Assembly: GCA_964442285.1 (NCBI GenBank)
Contig: CAYTZH010000025.1
Coordinates: 4,735 to 68,734 of the forward strand
Reading direction: 5' to 3'
Length of the DNA: 64,000 nt
Origin: CAYTZH01 sp964442285
GTDB lineage: Bacteria; Myxococcota_A; UBA9160; JAFDET01
Part shown: positions 47,868-56,441 of the stretch, one piece after another
Numbering within the stretch: position 1 is the first letter of the stretch
How the letters are laid out: every line of letters begins with the position of its first letter
Notes under the pieces: model-generated
What the model was told of the DNA's origin: nothing
The model's database searches: none
The model's input: the letters and a program-made list of their open reading frames with translations, nothing else
Made by a program: the position numbers and the translations under genes

Positions 47868-48845
47868 GTGCCGCCGAACCGGGTCCTCTGCCTCGGCGCG
47901 AGCCCGAACCAGGTGCCCTACCTGCGGGCCCTGCGCGCCCGCGGCTTCGAGGTGATCGCCACCGACCGGGATCCCGGGGCGCCCGGCGGGGCCTGTGCCC
48001 ACCGTCTCCACGCGGTCGCCTACGACGACCTTGAGGGGCTCCGGGCGGTGGCCGAGAAGGAAGACCTGGGTCCGGAAGACCGGATCTTCACCGCCGCGGC
48101 CCAGTTCGCCTACGAGCGCGCGTCGCTGATCGCGCGGGAGCGGGGCATCCCCTTTCCGCGGCCCGAGCACGTGGACGTCTGCCTGGACAAGACCAGGCTC
48201 CACGCCGCCTTCGCCCGTCACGGAGTGCCGGTCCCGCCCACCCGCCTGTTCGCCCACGGCGAGCTGGATCCGGCCGCGCCGCCCGAACTGGAGCCGGGCC
48301 GGGTCTACTTCCTGAAGTCCGACTACGGCAAGTCGCCTCGCTACTGCTGGCGGATCGACGACGGCCGGCTCCCGGCCCTTCCCGAGCGTCCCGATCGCTG
48401 GTACCGGCATCGCTTCCTGCTGCAGGAGGCCGTCCACGGCACCCACTTCCGCCTCAACCTCTACGCGGGGTGCGCCGCCACCTTCCTCAAGTTCAGCGAT
48501 CAGGTCTGCGTGCCCGTGCCGTCGCTCGGTCCGGGCCACGGGGAGGTGGTGGCGCGGCTCCGGGGGCTGACGGGCGAGCTGGGCCTCGAGCGCTGGCTGG
48601 TGAAGTTCGACCTGGTGGCCGGGCCGGAGGGCTGGTGGGCCCTGGATCTGGGCCTCGATCCGCCCCTGCGCCTGCGCCTGCTCCACGAGTACCTCGACCG
48701 GGACTTCGCCGACGCCTACTGCGCCTGGCTGGTGGAGGGCGATGGGTCGGGCCTGGCGGCCTGGGAGGACCTCTGCCGCCCGGTGGTGATCCGCCACCCG
48801 GCCCGCGAGCCGGTGGTCTTCCATCGGCTGGAGAGCGCCTCGTGA
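47868..48845 (+). CDS. ATP-grasp-like protein (glycan island, second)
   Basis: This 325-aa protein starts VLCLGASPNQVPYLRALRAR then FEVIATDRDPGAPGGACAHR, the same N-terminal pattern as the proteins at 23338 and 45687. The ATP-grasp part is VCLDKTRLHAAFARHGVPVP, RVYFLKSDYGKSPRYCWRID and LVKFDLVAGPEGWWALDLGL. The C-terminal catalytic loop (E-x-N type) is not clear, reading LDLGLDPP, so activity is uncertain. GTG 47868 follows GTAGGAGG. Confidence 0.68.
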   Translation: MPPNRVLCLGASPNQVPYLRALRARGFEVIATDRDPGAPGGACAHRLHAVAYDDLEGLRAVAEKEDLGPEDRIFTAAAQFAYERASLIARERGIPFPRPEHVDVCLDKTRLHAAFARHGVPVPPTRLFAHGELDPAAPPELEPGRVYFLKSDYGKSPRYCWRIDDGRLPALPERPDRWYRHRFLLQEAVHGTHFRLNLYAGCAATFLKFSDQVCVPVPSLGPGHGEVVARLRGLTGELGLERWLVKFDLVAGPEGWWALDLGLDPPLRLRLLHEYLDRDFADAYCAWLVEGDGSGLAAWEDLCRPVVIRHPAREPVVFHRLESAS

Positions 48846-48879
48846 CGGCGGTAGTCCGCCGCGGGCTGGGGCGCGGGCC

Positions 48880-49983
48880 GTGAAGGTGGTGGTGGCGAGC
48901 GCGCTGGGCGACACGGTCCTGCGACGCTGTCTGGAGGGCCTGCGCGCCCACGGCGATGAGGGCCCGCCGCTGGAGGTCCACGTGGTGCCGGAGCGGGGCT
49001 CGCGGGAGGAGACGCTCAACGCCGGCATCCAGCGCGCGGGGACGGCCGAGGACGTCCTGTTCGTGGGCGACGACATCGGCTTCACCCCCGGCTGGCGCGC
49101 CGCCCTGGAACGTCACGGGCCGGCCGGGGAGGTGCTCGGCATGTGCACCCTGGACCCCGGCACCCAGCGGATCCAGGATCGCGGCTACGACCTCGTGGAG
49201 ATGGACGGCGAGGTCGTGCTGGAGGCGCGGGACCGCGGCATCGACCGGGACGAGGCGCCCGCCTTCGGAGCCCGCGCCTGCGACGCGGTCTGCGGCTGCT
49301 TCCTGTGGGTCCGGGCCCCGCTGCTCCAGGCGCTCGGGGGCTTTCCGCTCGAGGGGCGCAACCGCTGGGGCGAGTTCCTCTTCGCGCAACAGGCGCGTCG
49401 CCGCGGCGCTCGCGTGGCGGTGGTGGAGCACTATCTCGAGCACGCCGGCCAGAGCACCAAGTCGAACCCGTCTCTCGCGCTCCGCTCCGAGAGCCGCGGC
49501 CTGGAGCGGTCCCACTGGCAGGCGCTCGTGCGGCGCTACGTGGCGGCGGAGGACGTGCGTCGCCGGGTCGAGCGCCGGGTGGACCCGGACTTCGTCCGCG
49601 CGCTGGCGGACCCGCGGCGGCGCGTCGTGCTGTTCGGGGTCGGGACCGTGGCCGAGCGTCTGCTCGAGGCGGCCCGACCCGAGCTCGGGCGCTGGACCCT
49701 CACCAGCGGCCTCGACGAGGAGGCGGGTACGAGCGTCGGGGGCCACGTGGTGCAGCCGCTGGACGCCGTGGACTGGTCCGCCCACGACTGGGTGATCGTC
49801 ACGCCCCTGCATCGCGGGGAGCGACTCTGGAAGACCCGGCTCGCCGATCGGATCGGCCCGGCGCCGCCGGACGGGGGGCCGCGGGTCTCCTGCGTGGAGC
49901 TCGTCCGCCGCGGAGACAGGTCCCGGCTCGTCTGCCGCGACCTGGCCGCGCCCGAGGACGCCCCCGCCGCCGAGGGGTGGTAA
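48880..49983 (+). CDS. Glycosyltransferase-like protein with C-terminal nucleotide-binding domain
   Basis: This 367-aa protein has an N-terminal GT-A-like part: VVVASALGDTVLRRCLEGLR, DVLFVGDDIGFTPGWRAALE with a D-D motif, CDAVCGCFLWVRAPLLQALG, and NRWGEFLFAQQARRRGARVA. A C-terminal Rossmann-like part follows (RRVVLFGVGTVAERLLEAAR, HDWVIVTPLHRGERLW), similar to sugar-nucleotide or coenzyme-binding tails in glycan clusters. It closes the 45687-49983 island. The exact transferase specificity cannot be told. Confidence 0.65.
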   Translation: MKVVVASALGDTVLRRCLEGLRAHGDEGPPLEVHVVPERGSREETLNAGIQRAGTAEDVLFVGDDIGFTPGWRAALERHGPAGEVLGMCTLDPGTQRIQDRGYDLVEMDGEVVLEARDRGIDRDEAPAFGARACDAVCGCFLWVRAPLLQALGGFPLEGRNRWGEFLFAQQARRRGARVAVVEHYLEHAGQSTKSNPSLALRSESRGLERSHWQALVRRYVAAEDVRRRVERRVDPDFVRALADPRRRVVLFGVGTVAERLLEAARPELGRWTLTSGLDEEAGTSVGGHVVQPLDAVDWSAHDWVIVTPLHRGERLWKTRLADRIGPAPPDGGPRVSCVELVRRGDRSRLVCRDLAAPEDAPAAEGW

Positions 49984-50003
49984 CTTCCTCCTCGGAGGGG
50001 GGA

Positions 50004-50878
50004 ATGTCGGCAGCGAGGGACGGACGCACGCGCTCCGGCGGTCGGAGGGCGCTCGTCGCGGCGGGCCTGCTCGCCGCGGCCGGGCTGATCGTCGCTTCCG
50101 CGGGCGTCGGGGCCGAGCCGGGCGTTTCGAAGGCCCGGCCCGAGGCCGACCGCTTCGACGTGGTGGTGATCGACGCGGGTCACGGCGGCGAGGACGAGGG
50201 CGCCCGGGCGGCGGGACGGAAGCTCCTCGAGAAGGACCTGGTGCTCGACGTCGCCCAGAGGCTCGCGCGACGCCTGCGCGAGGCCGGGCTCCGGGTGGTC
50301 ATGACCCGCACCGAGGACCGCTTCGTCCCCTTGGAGGAGCGGACGAGCATCGCCAACGACGCCCGCGGCGACCTCTTCCTCTCGATCCACGCCAACTCCG
50401 CGCCGGTGCGCTCGGCGCGGGGGACCGAGACCTACTTCGCCTCCCTCGAGGCGAGCGACGACGCCGCCCGCCGGAGCGCCCAGCGCGAGAACCAGGCGTT
50501 CGGCGAGGTCCCGGCGAGCGCCCTGGTCCTGGACGATCCCCTGGCGGCGATCTTCGGCGACATGATCGCCGGCGAGAACCACCAGGCCTCGAACGAGTTC
50601 GCGCGCCTGGCCAACGCGGAGCTGAACGCCATGGACCGGATGGCCTCCCGGGGCGTGAAGCAGGCGCCCTTCGTGGTGCTGATGGGCGTCCAGATGCCGG
50701 CGTCGCTCGTCGAGCTCGGCTTCCTCTCCAACGCGCGCGAGGCGGCCACGCTCTCCCGATCGGCGCGGCGGGAGGCCCTCGCCGGCGCCCTGGCCCGGGC
50801 TGTACTTCGCTTCGGGGAGCGATACGATGCGCGCCGTGGTGTGGACCGGTCCCGCACGCAGTCCCGGGGAGGGAAAGG

Positions 50879-50882
<4 letters not shown>
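50004..50882 (+). CDS. N-acetylmuramoyl-L-alanine amidase (Amidase_3, AmiC type)
   Basis: This 292-aa exported enzyme has a signal segment (ALVAAGLLAAAGLIVASAGV) and an Amidase_3 domain: VVVIDAGHGGEDEGARAAGR with zinc His, LLEKDLVLDVAQRLARRL with zinc Glu, LFLSIHANSAP with the second His, and ASLVELGFLSNAREA with catalytic Glu. It cleaves the peptide from glycan strands in the periplasm, for cell separation. There is no AMIN domain. The stop overlaps rph by 4 bp. Confidence 0.9.
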
Positions 50883-51612
<730 letters not shown>

Positions 51613-51616
<4 letters not shown>

Positions 51617-52227
51617 GCGGCGGGACGCTCGTGGTGGCCACCGGCAACCCGGGCAAGCTGCGCGAGTTCCGACGCCTCCTGGGCGACCTCCCGTTCTCTC
51701 TCTGCTCCCTGGCCGAGCTGTCGGTGGCGCTTCCCGAAGAGGGCGACGACTACGAGGCGAACGCCGTGGTCAAGGCGCGCACCGCGGCGCGGGCTGCCGG
51801 CCTGCCGGCGCTCGCCGACGACTCGGGGCTCGAGGTCGCTGCCCTCGGGGGCGCGCCGGGGCCGCGCTCCGCGCGCTACGGGGGGCCCGATCTCGACGAT
51901 GCCGGCCGCGTGGCGCGCCTGCTCGGCGAGCTCCAGGGGGTCCCCCGGGATCGGCGCGTCGCGCGCTTCGTGTGCGTGGCCGCACTGGCCGATCCGGACG
52001 GTGCGGTGGTCACGGCGCGGGGCGTCTGTCCAGGGCGTATCCTGGAATCACCGCGCGGTGTCGGTGGCTTCGGCTACGACCCGGTGTTCTGGGTGGAGGA
52101 GCGGGGCGCCGCCATGGCCGAGCTCGCCGACGCGGACAAGGACGCGCTCTCCCACCGCGGCCGCGCCGTGGCGCAGCTGCGGGACGCGCTTCAGAGCCGC
52201 GCGAACACCTCCTCGGGCGCGGGGTAG
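51613..52227 (+). CDS. rdgB: RdgB/HAM1 non-canonical purine NTP pyrophosphatase
   Basis: This 204-aa enzyme removes dITP/XTP from the nucleotide pool. Motifs: LVVATGNPGKLREFRRLLGD, NAVVKARTAARAAGLPALAD then DSGLEVAALGGAPGPRSARY, GFGYDPVFWV and LSHRGRAVAQL. Length and order are normal. Its last 37 bp overlap, on the opposite strand, the end of a small hypothetical frame. Confidence 0.95.
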
Positions 52228-52490
52228 GCGGGGTCGAAGCGCGCGAGCCGGCGGCGCAGCCGGCGCGCCCGGCGCTCATCGAGATGCAGGCCGCAGTCCG
52301 CGAGGAAGGCGTCGAGGGGTCCGTCGCAGAAGTCCAGGACCTCCTCGCGACTCAAGGACTCGGGATCCGCGCCCCGCTCCTGCAGCGCCGTCCACAGCGC
52401 GAAGCGCAGGATGCGCCGGTCGACGGCCAGGGAGAGCTCTACGTGCAGGTGGTCGAAGCGGCGCCGGCGCAAGGCATCCCTCGAGACCAC
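52191..52490 (-). CDS. Small hypothetical protein downstream of the minus-strand sigma factor
   Basis: This approximately 99-aa frame, from a possible GTG at 52490, has SLAVDRRILRFALWTALQER, LSREEVLDFCDGPLDAFLAD and ERRARRLRRRLARFDPAYPA, a helical, charged protein. It ends inside the convergent rdgB end. The frame stays open upstream into the sigma-factor gene, so the start is uncertain. No family is recognised. It could be an accessory of the upstream sigma factor, or not a gene. Confidence 0.4.
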   Translation of the reverse strand: MVSRDALRRRRFDHLHVELSLAVDRRILRFALWTALQERGADPESLSREEVLDFCDGPLDAFLADCGLHLDERRARRLRRRLARFDPAYPAPEEVFARL

Positions 52491-52645
52491 GGCAGGGTCT
52501 ACGGGGGAGGTGGCCCGCGCGTCGGGTCGGGTGTCGTGCCGGCGCCGGGCAGGGCGGCAGCCCGGCGGCAGGCCGCCCACACAAGGCCCCGTCGCCAGGC
52601 CGGTCCGCGCGTTCGCCGTCGGCGCCCGGTTGTCCCTCGCGGCGG

Positions 52646-53185
52646 TCAGGCACCGAGCTTCTTCCGCAGGTGGCGGCGCGCCCGGAAGGCGCGGCTCTTG
52701 ACTGCATCGGGGTGCAGCCCGCGCTCGCGGCCGTAGCGGCTGTAGGACCAGCCCGCGAGGGCGCAGCGCGAGAGCACGTCCCGTTCGGCGCGGGGCAGGG
52801 TGCGGAGCCCGGCCCGCAGGCGGCTCAGCGACTCGCGTTCGGTGAGCGAGTCCAGGGCGTCCGGAGCGGGGTCGGCGAGTGCCTCCGGGTCGAGCTCGTC
52901 GCCGGCCACTCGGACCAGCGGACCGCGCTTCTGGCGACGCAGCCACATCAGCGCCTCGTTGGCCACGATCCGGTGAAGCCAGGTCGAAACCCGGGCGTCA
53001 CCCCGGTAGCGATCGCCGTGGCGGATCGCCTTCTCGCAGGCGGACTGCACCGCGTCCTCCGCGGCATCGCGGTCGCCCGTGATGCGCAGCGCCACCGCCT
53101 GCATGCGGGGCCGGAGATCCTGGAGCAGAGCGCCCAGGGCGCTTCGATCGTGAAGCGGGAGCGTGTGCCCCCCGAGGGATGCCAT
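52646..53185 (-). CDS. ECF-type RNA polymerase sigma factor (minus strand)
   Basis: This 179-aa sigma factor has region 2 (MQAVALRITGDRDAAEDAVQ, STWLHRIVANEALMWLRRQK) and region 4 (LRTLPRAERDVLSRCALAGW, GLHPDAVKSRAFRARRHLRK). ATG 53185 follows an AGGAGG ribosome site. No anti-sigma gene is next to it; only a small hypothetical lies downstream. It is divergent to another ECF gene, and the gap carries matching promoter-like motifs on both strands, so it may be controlled by the neighbour. Confidence 0.88.
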   Translation of the reverse strand: MASLGGHTLPLHDRSALGALLQDLRPRMQAVALRITGDRDAAEDAVQSACEKAIRHGDRYRGDARVSTWLHRIVANEALMWLRRQKRGPLVRVAGDELDPEALADPAPDALDSLTERESLSRLRAGLRTLPRAERDVLSRCALAGWSYSRYGRERGLHPDAVKSRAFRARRHLRKKLGA

Positions 53186-53215
53186 CGGTTCCTCCTGTGC
53201 CGGTTGCCACTGGGG

Positions 53216-53242
53216 TACGCTCGTCCCGTTCCGGTCGGTTAC
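53216..53242 (-). promoter_or_regulatory. Candidate ECF promoter for the minus-strand sigma gene
   Basis: On the minus strand GTAACC (53242-53237), a 17-nt spacer and CGTA (53219-53216) mirror the plus-strand element. A start about 7 nt later leaves a leader of some 24 nt with the AGGAGG ribosome site before ATG 53185. Confidence 0.5.
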
Positions 53243-53256
53243 GCCTGCAACCTCTC

Positions 53257-53282
53257 GTAACCGGTCGGCACCGGAGCACGTA
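53257..53282 (+). promoter_or_regulatory. Candidate autoregulatory promoter of the ECF-nrsF operon
   Basis: GTAACC-N16-CGTA fits the type of promoter reported for NrsF-linked ECF sigma factors (Caulobacter SigF, GTAACC-N16-CGAA, from memory). The -35 boxes on both strands form the inverted repeat GGTTACG-N12-CGTAACC (53237-53262). The expected start falls at or next to ATG 53289, so the message may be leaderless. Confidence 0.6.
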
Positions 53283-53288
53283 ATCGTC

Positions 53289-53870
53289 ATGGGTTGGATG
53301 AGCCCGGAACAGGAGGCCGACTGCCGCGCCTGGATGCGTGCGGCGCAGGACGGTGACGCGCAGGCCTACGAGCGGCTCCTGAACGCGCTGCTTCCGCATC
53401 TGCGCAGCCTGGTCCGCGGGCGGCTCACCGCCGAGCCATCGGCCGTCGACGACGTGGTCCAGAACGTGCTGCTCTCGGTGCATCGCGCGCGACACACCTA
53501 CCGGTCGGAGCGCCCCTTCGGACCCTGGGTGCGGGCCGTCGCGCGCAACGCCGTGCTGGACCACTTCCGGGTGCGGTCACGCCGACTGCGGCGCGAGCTT
53601 CCGCTCGAGTCGGCGGACGCGGTGGCGGAGGACCCGGCCGTCGACCGCGGCGTCGAGCGGGAGCTCTCGCCCGAGCTGGCGGAGGCCCTGGCGCGGCTGC
53701 CCGAGGCCCAGCGCGAGGCGGTGGAGCTCATCCAGATCCAGGGGGTCTCGGTGGCCGAAGCCGCCCGGCGGGTCGGCATCAAGCCGGGGGCCCTGAAGGT
53801 GCGCGCCCATCGGGGCTACCGGGCCCTGCGCGCCATGCTGGAACGCAGGGGCGTGGAGACGGACGAGTGA
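53289..53870 (+). CDS. ECF-type RNA polymerase sigma factor linked to NrsF
   Basis: This 193-aa sigma factor has region 2 (DAQAYERLLNALLPHLRSLV, AVDDVVQNVLLSVHRARHTY, PFGPWVRAVARNAVLDHFRV) and region 4 (ALARLPEAQREAVELIQIQG, VSVAEAARRVGIKPGALKVR). The NrsF-type membrane anti-sigma gene follows with a 4-bp overlap, which marks it as an ECF16/SigF-like factor. ATG 53289 is used; ATG 53298 is possible. Confidence 0.9.
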   Translation: MGWMSPEQEADCRAWMRAAQDGDAQAYERLLNALLPHLRSLVRGRLTAEPSAVDDVVQNVLLSVHRARHTYRSERPFGPWVRAVARNAVLDHFRVRSRRLRRELPLESADAVAEDPAVDRGVERELSPELAEALARLPEAQREAVELIQIQGVSVAEAARRVGIKPGALKVRAHRGYRALRAMLERRGVETDE

Positions 53871-54541
53871 ACGATCGCCCGGAAGCGTTGATCCGGGAGC
53901 TGGCCCGCGACCTGCGCCCCGTGCGGGTGATCGCGCCCCTGCGCGCCTGGACCGCCGGGGTCGCGCTGCTGGGCGCTGCCTGCGCGGCGGCGGCCGTCGT
54001 CTGGCTGGGGCCGAATCCGGCCCTGGATCGGCTCCTCGTCTCCTACCCGGCCTTCGCCGCGATCGGGCTCGGGCTGGTGCTCCTGACCGTCGGGGGCATC
54101 GTGGCGGGGCTGGCCGCGAGCGTTCCGGGCCGCGAGGGTCTGGCGCGGATCGCCGGGAGCGTGGCGCTCCTCGGGGCCCTGGTCGCGGTGGGGCTCGGCT
54201 CCGGCCTGGCGCTGACCGGTCCCGAGGCCGCGGTGCCCCTGGCGCCCCTCTCCATGGCCGGACGCTGCCTCGGGCGGGCGCTGGTGCTGGGGACGCCCGC
54301 CGCCGCGCTGGCCCTGATCTTCGTGCTCCGGGCCCACGCGGCCCACACCGCCCGGGCGGTGGCGGCCGCGTCCGCCGGCGCCGTCGCGCTCGGTGCCCTC
54401 GTCTCCCACCTCACCTGCGGCCAGGTCGATGTCCTCCACCTGATCGTCGGCCATGCCCTTCCGCCGGTGGCGGGCGCGCTCCTGATCGTGCCGGTGCTCG
54501 GGCTGGTGCGGCGCCTGCGGCACCGGCACCTGGAGGCTTGA
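53867..54541 (+). CDS. NrsF-type membrane anti-sigma factor (DUF1109)
   Basis: This 224-aa protein has a short cytoplasmic N-terminus (PEALIRELARDLRPVRVIAP) and six hydrophobic helices, for example WTAGVALLGAACAAAAVVWL and FAAIGLGLVLLTVGGIVAGL. This is the DUF1109/NrsF layout. Such proteins hold their ECF sigma factor at the membrane until heavy metal, oxidative or other stress acts. A conserved-looking SHLTCGQVDVLHLIVGHALP with Cys and His near the end could sense the signal. The start is GTG. Confidence 0.82.
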   Translation: MNDRPEALIRELARDLRPVRVIAPLRAWTAGVALLGAACAAAAVVWLGPNPALDRLLVSYPAFAAIGLGLVLLTVGGIVAGLAASVPGREGLARIAGSVALLGALVAVGLGSGLALTGPEAAVPLAPLSMAGRCLGRALVLGTPAAALALIFVLRAHAAHTARAVAAASAGAVALGALVSHLTCGQVDVLHLIVGHALPPVAGALLIVPVLGLVRRLRHRHLEA

Positions 54542-54574
54542 CCCCGGCGCGCGGCGGCCGCACCGTCCCGCAGC

Positions 54575-55000
54575 ATGTCGACGCGAAGGGTCATGGCTTC
54601 CGGTCTCGCCGTCTGGGCGGGCTGCGCCCCGGCGTCCTCCCCGGCTCCAGCGTCCACTCCGGCGCCGGCGGCCGAGGCGCGTCCGGCCCGGGGGATCGAG
54701 GCGCTCGCGCCGCCGGCGCCGGACGGCGTCGTCCGGGTGGAGGTCTTCTACGGCGCGGGCGGCTGCGAGACCCGGACGATCGAGATCCAGGTCTACGACC
54801 GCGCGCGTCGCCGCTGGACGCCGCACCCGCGCCATCCCCGCATCCCCGCCGACGTGTGCCGCTGGGAGGAGCCCGGGCGGCTCCTGAACGAGCTCCGGGT
54901 CCGCTGTGTGGATCCCGGGGGCGTGCGCCCGCCCTCCACCTGGGTCGTCGGCGTCGCGCGGCGTGCCGCGGCGGCCCCGCGACCCTGCGACCCGCGATGA
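54575..55000 (+). CDS. Putative small lipoprotein, unknown function
   Basis: This 141-aa protein has a short hydrophobic lead and a lipobox-like VWAGC (Cys at residue 17). A Pro/Ala linker follows, then a compact domain (VRVEVFYGAGGCETRTIEIQ, PADVCRWEEPGRLLNELRVR). No family is recognised. It lies 33 bp after the nrsF gene and overlaps the phosphatase gene by 4 bp. It may belong to the same stress operon. Confidence 0.6.
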   Translation: MSTRRVMASGLAVWAGCAPASSPAPASTPAPAAEARPARGIEALAPPAPDGVVRVEVFYGAGGCETRTIEIQVYDRARRRWTPHPRHPRIPADVCRWEEPGRLLNELRVRCVDPGGVRPPSTWVVGVARRAAAAPRPCDPR

Positions 55001-55569
55001 ACGTCCCCCCGTCCGCCGAGCTGGTGCTGGTGCGCCACGGCCAGAGCGAGTGGAACGTCCAGGGACGCTGGCAGGGTCAGGCCGACCCGCCCCTCACGGC
55101 GGAGGGCCGCGCCCAGGCGACCCGTGCCGCAGCGGCCCTGGCACCCCTGCTGCCCGCCGGGCTCTACGCCAGCGACCTGCGCCGCGCGGCGGAGACGGCG
55201 CGGATCCTGGGTCGCGCCCTCGGCCTCGAGCCGGCCCTCGAGCCACGTCTCCGCGAGCTCCACGTGGGCGAGTGGTCGGGCCGGACCCACGACAACATCC
55301 GCGAGCGCTGGCCCGACGTGCTGGCGCGCTTTCGCCAGGGCGACCCGGACGCCCGACCGCCCGGCGGCGAGACGCCCCGGGAGCTCCGGGTGCGCGTCGA
55401 CGCCGCGCTCGCGGAGATCGCCGCCCGGCACGCCGGGGGGCGCGTGGTGGTGGTGACGCACGGAGGCGTCGTGCTGCGGGTAGTCCCCGGCACCCGGCTC
55501 GCCAACGCGGCCCACCTCCGGGTTCGCGCCACGGCGGTCGGCTGGCAGCCCGTCGCCCCGGACGCCTAG
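54997..55569 (+). CDS. Histidine phosphatase family protein (phosphoglycerate mutase-like)
   Basis: This 190-aa protein has the RHG active site in AELVLVRHGQSEWNVQGRWQ, LYASDLRRAAETARILGRAL, the acid/base Glu in LRELHVGEWSGRTHDNI, and the second catalytic His in VVVVTHGGVVLRV. It is a cofactor-dependent phosphoglycerate mutase-like phosphatase (broad-specificity, such as CobC or GpmB types). Its substrate is unclear. The stop overlaps the convergent SDR stop. Confidence 0.88.
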   Translation: MNVPPSAELVLVRHGQSEWNVQGRWQGQADPPLTAEGRAQATRAAAALAPLLPAGLYASDLRRAAETARILGRALGLEPALEPRLRELHVGEWSGRTHDNIRERWPDVLARFRQGDPDARPPGGETPRELRVRVDAALAEIAARHAGGRVVVVTHGGVVLRVVPGTRLANAAHLRVRATAVGWQPVAPDA

Positions 55570-56441
55570 GCGCGGGGCGGACCGCCCGGGCCCACGGGCC
55601 CCTCGCCCAGCCGCCGCGCCTCGCGCTGTGCGGCCCGCCGCGTGGCGGCGTGGACGATTCCCGGAAAGAGGCGCTTCACGTACCACCCCGCCCAGGACTC
55701 GGGCGACACCGGGATCACGGCCCGGTCGCGCTGCACGGCGCCCAGCAGGGCCTCCGCCACCCGTTCCGGGGCATAGCCGCGGCGGCGGAAGAGGTCGACG
55801 GCGCGCCGCCGGTTCTCGTCGGTGTCGGCCGAGCCCGAGAGGCGCATCTTCGAGACGATCGCGGTGTCGATCACGCCCGGACAGACGGCCGTGACCCCGA
55901 TGCCGTGCAGCGCCAGCTCGCTCCGCATCGACTCCGAGAGTCCCCGCACCGCGAACTTGCTGGTGTTGTAGAGGCTCATGCCGGGGGCGGCGACGAGGCT
56001 GGCCAGGGAGGCGATGTTGACCACGTGGCCGCCCTCCTGGCGCTCGATCATCTTCGGCACGAAGAAGTGGCAGCCGTAGATCACGCCCCAGAGGTTGATC
56101 CCGAGCAGCCAGTCCCATTCTTCCAACGAGGTCTCGGCGAAGTAGCCGCCGATGGCCACGCCGGCGTTGTTGACCAGCAGGTCCACGGCGGGGATCTCCG
56201 CGTGGACGGCGTCGGCGAAGGCGGCCATGGCCTGGCGGTCGGAGACGTCCACCCGCCGGGCCAGCACCCGCCGGCCCAGCTTCTCGGCCTCCTCGCGGAC
56301 CGACGCCAGCCCCTGCTCGTCGACGTCGCAGATCACCAGGTCGCCGCCGCGCCGGGCGACGGCCAGGGCCGTGGCCCGTCCGATCCCGCTGGCGGCGCCC
56401 GTCACGAGGGCGCAGCGCCCTCCGAGATGCTTCGTGTTCAC
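55566..56441 (-). CDS. Short-chain dehydrogenase/reductase
   Basis: This 291-aa SDR has the cofactor motif LVTGAASGIGRATALAVARR, NNAGVAIGGYF, catalytic Ser in VVNIASLASLVAAPG, and Tyr/Lys in SLYNTSKFAVRGLSES. The longer C-terminal part (PVSPESWAGWYVKRLFPGIV) resembles SDRs of lipid or steroid metabolism. It is last in an operon with CstA and an acyl-CoA ligase. GTG 56441 overlaps the upstream stop. The substrate is unknown. Confidence 0.85.
   Translation of the reverse strand: MNTKHLGGRCALVTGAASGIGRATALAVARRGGDLVICDVDEQGLASVREEAEKLGRRVLARRVDVSDRQAMAAFADAVHAEIPAVDLLVNNAGVAIGGYFAETSLEEWDWLLGINLWGVIYGCHFFVPKMIERQEGGHVVNIASLASLVAAPGMSLYNTSKFAVRGLSESMRSELALHGIGVTAVCPGVIDTAIVSKMRLSGSADTDENRRRAVDLFRRRGYAPERVAEALLGAVQRDRAVIPVSPESWAGWYVKRLFPGIVHAATRRAAQREARRLGEGPVGPGGPPRA

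Noticed and set aside
52491..52645. Further gene between the minus-strand sigma factor and the small hypothetical
   Set aside because: The frame is open but has no plausible start or ribosome site and no recognisable protein; it is left as a 155-bp gap with nothing clear in it.
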